64,000 nucleotides of DNA from NCBI GenBank assembly GCA_905331475.1, contig CAJNYU010000030.1:1-64000 (forward strand), read 5' to 3'. The notes under the pieces were generated by a model, which worked only from the letters and a program-made list of their open reading frames with translations, made no database searches and was not told the DNA's origin. This stretch comes from Rotaria socialis. Lineage: Eukaryota; Rotifera; Eurotatoria; Philodinida; Philodinidae. How positions within the stretch are numbered: position 1 is the stretch's first letter; every line of letters starts with the position of its first letter. The translations under genes were made by a program, and so were the position numbers. Shown here one piece after another: positions 58,603-64,000 of the stretch.

Positions 58603-61600
58603 GCTTTTTGTTGATTAAAATAGTAATTATGAAAAAATAGCAAAATCTTATGCTTTATTTCGACTAAATATTTATAAAAAGAATAATGTGATTTTCTTCG
58701 AGTTAAAAACTCGAGGATCTTTTTACTCGGTTATAGTTATTTCGTTGCTGAGTTATTTTTTAAATCAACTATAGAGGCTTTTTTAATCAACAAAGACTTG
58801 ATGTCTGTTCGAGCGTAAAAGCAATTGAAACAAGTACTTTTACGGAAATTAATGACTTGGATTTAAGCAGAAAATAGACTATAGGTTGTTGAATAGAAAA
58901 TTATGATCTTTTATGTTCCTACTTCATCACATAGATACAAACGTCACACATAAATGGAAGTCATTTTTATTGATAAATGACATCATTATTAGATAATTGA
59001 ATGGCTTTATCTATTGAAAAGAGAAAGAAAACAAAATTGCAGTTTTATTTTTGAAAATAAAAGAACTTAATGTATAGCTTTATAAATTTTCAACTATGAA
59101 ACTTATAACAAAGCTTTTATAAATAACACACATTTTAAGCAATCTATGAGCCATTAATATTTATGTTAATATCTTTACAGTGAAGATGAATGTACTTATA
59201 TGGTGTCGAGTCCCAAGTACTAAATGATGAGATAAAAGATAAATTCTTTTTTCTTCCTACATAAAATGGTAGACATTGCTGACAAATAATACTATGCTGG
59301 GTACTATAGGATAATAATTAGCAAGTAGACTATTTGTCTGTGGCAATACTTTGATTGAAGTTGAGATATTGAAGTCACTAAAACTTCCTAATTCTTAAGA
59401 ATGAGGAAAGACTTATGCAATTTTATATAGCGACACCTAGTGACATTGTGAATCAACCACAGAATTCGAATCCTTTGCAGCTTGTGACGAAAAGTTAGTT
59501 TACATTAATTTCCTGGAAAGAAATTATTGAACGAGTTAAGTGAAGAACATGTCACAAACCATTTGTAATAAAAATCTTTCTGAAACTTCTGCAACTTTGC
59601 CGTCTTCATGAGATTAATTATCTTTTTTTATTTGATTCTGTTTCTTTCTCGTGATGAAATTATGAAACTGCTAAACATTTTTATTTATCCCTATCAAGCG
59701 ATCCTCATAGCCTCTTGATCTATAATATAAAAAAAAAACTAGTAGAACTTCTTTAAATTATAAGATATGTCATCGTTTTTCATGAAGTCCTACAAAGTCT
59801 TTCAATCTATTATGTTTTCCTTAATTGATACATGATCCCACGTTTTCCACGTGCATTTGATGAATAGTAGTAGCAGGATAATCATGAAGAAAAACCTACT
59901 ATGACAAACATCATTGAACAAATGGATTCCGAATACGATACTAGCTGAAAATCCGAAGAGAATCAAACGGTCAGCTGTTCCAGAAAATTCACATTATATC
60001 GCCTTGCCAATGCATTTATGTTTCTAAACTAAAAAAAAATCATATACAAAAGAACCTTTGTTATGTGAATGTCTATTTTTCGTTCAAAGACTAGAAACAA
60101 CAACTTACGTTCTATCATTTCAACACAGAACAAGAAAATTGATGCTACGTGCATATTACGTCATGATAAGCAATCGCGAGATATATATGAGAAGAATATG
60201 AATTTAAAGAACGTATTTCGAAGAAATGTAGATGCCGGAAACCTTCCGGTTTTTTTTAATTATGGTTTAGAAGATTAAAATAAATAGTAAAAAATGTTTT
60301 CTTTCATGTTCGACTGTGCTTCCAAATGAATCAAGCCAGTATATATTTTTTTCTCGGTTTTAAAAATTGACTTTTTTTCCTTGAAAAATAGATGATTATT
60401 CGAACCAAAAGCTATTGAAAAAAATAAAGAAGATCAATCTATACAACCCCGGAAAATTTCCTTAAGATCGCAATAAAAACCGCTCGATGCAGTTTTAAGA
60501 ATTTGAACTTATATTCAGGAGAAAAATATTCGACCTAGAAATTGATTCGAACTCAAAATGCTCGTTGTCCATAGAATATTTTCTTTTATACTCATGACTT
60601 TCTTGCTCAAGAAGCTGATGCAAATGAACAACCCGGTTCCACTAGAGTGCTCACTTGGAAAAAAATCAACCTGAGCTCTCAATATTTATATATTATTAAA
60701 TTAGACATTCGTCTGTATTATATTAATATGTAATTCATGCCATATTTCATCGATACCTTTCATGTCAAGATTTATTTCTTCAGTATATGACAATCGCAAT
60801 CAAAAGAGAAAGAAAACAATAAATGATACATTGTCAATATCGTACGAAAACAACTTTCTTTATATCAATAGAATCATTTTTTCTTTTTCTACTTTAGATT
60901 TTCACTTCAAAAGTCAACAGAAAACAACAATAATTGAGTACTTATCGATATATCTGTTCGCTTTCTATTTGATGTCTCTTTTTCTTTCCCGCCAATACAT
61001 TTCGTTGAATGACGACGTCTTCCAACCGCACAATATACACGTCGATTTGATTAATAGCCTCTCTCTTGAGGTTACCTTTGTATTTAATCTTTCTTCCTCA
61101 GGTTTTTTTTTCTATTCATTTTAATAGGCTTTGCACACTTTTTGTTCTCTTGAAACAAGCAAATTTTTTTATGAAAAATACAGATGATTAAATCTGATTC
61201 GTCTTTTTTCGTTTCTTTCTCAATCTTCTTTTAATCGTTTTCGTTAAAAAGTTAAGAAAGATACTGCTGTTCAATAAGACAGATAGAAATAAATGATCGA
61301 TGAGCATGCTGCTACTGAACATAAGTGAGAGAATGATAATGACTTACGTTGTCATCCCAAGTCTCGATAAATATTTACACGCGTGTGTCTGTATGTATGC
61401 GTCTATCGGAATTTTTTTGTTTCTTGACTGATTCAAAATAAGAATTATAGAATTGTATGTTTGCCTCATTAAAAGATCATTTTTCATTTTGTTCATTTCT
61501 GACTGTCGACCGGCAACCAGATGCACAGAAGCATGCATATGCACACCTTGTTCAATCTTACACTCAATTGACTCGACGCAAGATATTTAAAAGAAGAACA

Positions 61601-62338
61601 TGTTCATATATAGATTGTTAATTTGATTCCACACTTAACATATTCTTTTGTATTTCTTGTTTAAAAATGAAAGTTAAAAGCCGAAAAATATTGTCAGATG
61701 TTTTTTGTTTTTTACTTTAAAGATATTGATGATTATAAGTTTAAAACGAAGAGAAAAAGGAGAGAAAAGAATCTTTCGGTTCGATCAGTTATTCTAGAGA
61801 TCAAAAAATTGCCTGGTGGCTATTTTGATTTCTCCGTGATCGATTGACAGTCGGCATTTCGTACGATTTTCTTCTTAGTTGAGTAGATGTGTGTCTCTCT
61901 ATATAATTGTGTTACGTCAGTATTGCGCCGCTTGCAATTGTCAGAAAAGAGAGAAAGTGAGTCAAGTATGTGTCTACTCGCAGAGAAGATGTGATCTTTC
62001 TCTTCTTCAGGTGTTATTATTTGTTCGCTAAAAAGTTGACTTCACAACACTGTATGGCTCATTGAACAAAGGCGGGACCCCTATGCCGCCACTTTTAAGA
62101 AGAACAGTACTATTCAACAAGCAAATATTACAAGATTCTTTTACTGTGTTTATGTGCCGCTCGATCACTCTTGTAAAGAGAGCATTGTTTCGCAGATTTA
62201 CATTTACAAGACTAGACGTAGAATGATCGATTCCTTACTATTTTTTTTTTTTTGGTATTGAAAAAGAAAATCAAAGAAAGACATACTCTATTTTATTTCT
62301 TCGTTCTATATGATTGAATAATGAAAAGCTCGCTGTTG

Positions 62339-62340
<2 letters not shown>

Positions 62341-62379
<39 letters not shown>

Positions 62380-62385
62380 CGAGAG
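62341..62385. repeat. GA dinucleotide microsatellite
   Basis: About 16 GA units followed by GCGAGAGCGAGAG. Confidence 0.95.
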
Positions 62386-64000
62386 TAGAAGGTAATCGCA
62401 CGCAACAATAATTAAGATTTCAAATAATTCCAATGAGTGATATAATAATTGTTTGAATCATAACAAAAAAAGAAACTCCCCTATATTATTCGTACATAAG
62501 AGAATTCTATGTGTTGCTAAGAAAACCTATCATAGATGCTGGTTACTGAAATCTTGATGGAGGATAAGATGTAACACTGGCATATCTTTTATCTAGTCCC
62601 TGATATCTGTGTGTGTCTCTCAAAAACTTTTAGCTTGATTGGAAGTGACATCATCCGGATATCCGAATGAATGTAATGGAACGTCAAAAGAAATAAGAAA
62701 TGTTGAATAAACAAATAACTACAGAGAAGAAAAACAAAACAAGAAGGAAATCATGCATAGTAAGACAAAGAAAGATTTTTATCTGATTTATCTCTAACAA
62801 GCCTGGTATCATTCATCTTCTTTTGACAAATGAATAATGTGTACCACCTTGTTCTTTCTCGGAATATCTGTCTGTGTGCGCCTATCGAAATCTTTCATCA
62901 CTTCCGTCTTGTCATCATTGTATTAACCGATATAACGTCAAGAGCAAAGAATTTTTTTCTTTTTATATATTTTTTTCAATATCCTTCTCAAATTGTGTGA
63001 AGATAGAAAGATCAAAAAACAACAATTATTCAATAAACTCAATAAAAATTAACAAGTGTTGTAATTAATTTGCATTACAATACAAATGAACAACTCTTTG
63101 CAAGAATGCACATTGAAAATAATACTTCGATCAATCGTAGGCGTTTACTTTTGCTCGTTTTTCCCTCACTGCATACGCACAACATGATATCGAGAGAGAA
63201 AAAAAAAGGCAATAATAACTTCTGTCAACGATAATAAATGCATTTTGATCATGCGTAGCGTTTGGTTGGACCAAACGAAATAAGGTAATTATATCTGTCT
63301 TTCGAACAGGTAATATAGAACAAAAAATATGCTTTTGAATGCCATAAATCAAACATGGCAAGTTAGAAACACCCTCCTCGTCAATCAACATTGCCTATAG
63401 ACCATGAAAACACAATGAAAATAAAATAAAATAAAAAGAAACCCACCAATTCTTTAGCTCTTTTTGTTTCGTGTACAATTTTCAATAAAAGAAAAAGGGC
63501 AAAAAGACATTCATAATATTTCTTTTTGCTCAAAAAAATACCAAGAGCTCTATTTTATCGTTAATTTTTACTTTTTCTTGTATTGAAATGTTACATGTCT
63601 TTCAAAACTATGACAAGTTAAAGGACAAGAGAGAATAAGAAAATTCGACATTCATCGAATAATCTTTCGAAAGAAAAAAGAGAATATCACCTTTTTTTGT
63701 TGTTCTCTCTCTATTGATTGGTTGTTATTGGGGTTCTTTTTTTATCGAATAAGAATTAATTGCGCACATAAACGATACAGAGCGAAAGAGAAAGAGAGAG
63801 CACGAAGAAAAAAATAAATTACTCGTCCATAATATAGAATATATATTCTTTTTCATTGCAAGAGGGAAAAAATCGTCTCTTCTCTTACTCATAATTAATT
63901 GCCCACATTACATTCCATTAACCATATTTCGATATATTCATTTAAATTACAATTATTTCAAACAGTACGAAAAACTTATTTGTCGAAATTATTCATCATT

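Larger units (their letters stand above)
58433..64000. other. 5.6-kb region without recognised genes
   Basis: ORFs (up to 120 codons at 60762-61124) are low-complexity, Phe/Ser/Lys-rich and show no family motif or plausible splice partners. The stretch is rich in short purine (GAAA/GAGA) and pyrimidine runs. It may be a long intron or regulatory flank of a gene outside the window. Confidence 0.5.

Noticed and set aside
59455-59500. tRNA-like B box (ATTCGAATCC)
   Set aside because: No A box, acceptor stem or anticodon arm at the right spacing.
60762-61124. 120-codon ORF in the gene-poor right end
   Set aside because: Phe/Ser/Leu-rich low-complexity translation, no motif, no splice partners; length is not exceptional for the 9.5-kb stretch.

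Overview
The window is AT-rich nuclear DNA of a small invertebrate. It is most likely from a bdelloid rotifer. The grounds are an ADP-ribosyltransferase fused to kinesin-light-chain-type TPRs (a family strongly expanded in bdelloids), very short introns (mostly 45-70 nt, GT-AG), a membrane protein with a Thr-rich stalk and LamG-like domains, and acceptor-like AG sites a few bases upstream of many start codons, as expected with spliced-leader trans-splicing. The species assignment is inference. Exon structures were built by hand from splice sites and reading phase; every multi-exon model below keeps frame from ATG to stop.

Layout. 1-1869: non-coding, with a structured GC-richer island. 1870-3369 (+): ART-TPR protein lacking an obvious 5' end. 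3370-10970: 7.6 kb without genes, holding degenerate inverted-repeat elements. 10971-12123 (-): D-lactate dehydrogenase of bacterial LdhA type, with two introns. 12299-12412 (+): possible 37-residue basic microprotein. 14983-16032 (+): unrecognised 330-aa protein. 16433-21029 (-): compact same-strand cluster VPS29, ZC3HC1/NIPA-like, FAM151/menorin-like. 23285-28637 (+): 28-exon membrane protein with 21 EGF-like modules. 30455-31042 (-): TMEM199/VMA12. 31400-32933 (+): LEM-domain membrane protein. 34637-34754 (-): 5S rRNA. 35042-37643 (-): compact cluster NDUFB6, RPC9, soluble LEM paralogue. 38463-44416 (+): ubiquitin-activating enzyme UBA1. 44911-45465: foldback element. 46471-49041 (+): LamG-like membrane protein with an in-frame TAG. 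49775-54445 (-): 18-exon Na-K-Cl-type cotransporter (SLC12). 54446-64000: 9.5 kb without recognisable exons, with a 1.55-kb inverted-repeat element.

Most genes are housekeeping: retromer, V-ATPase assembly, complex I, Pol III, ubiquitin activation, ion transport, nuclear envelope. The accessory part consists of the ART-TPR protein, the D-LDH, the EGF and LamG surface proteins and the foldback/MITE-like repeats. The points most worth following are the two tight same-strand clusters with acceptor sites just before each downstream ATG (candidate trans-spliced operons), the inverted pair of LEM paralogues around a 5S rRNA gene, the bacterial-type D-LDH, the EGF exon made of five 99-nt units, and the LamG gene with a single nonsense codon.
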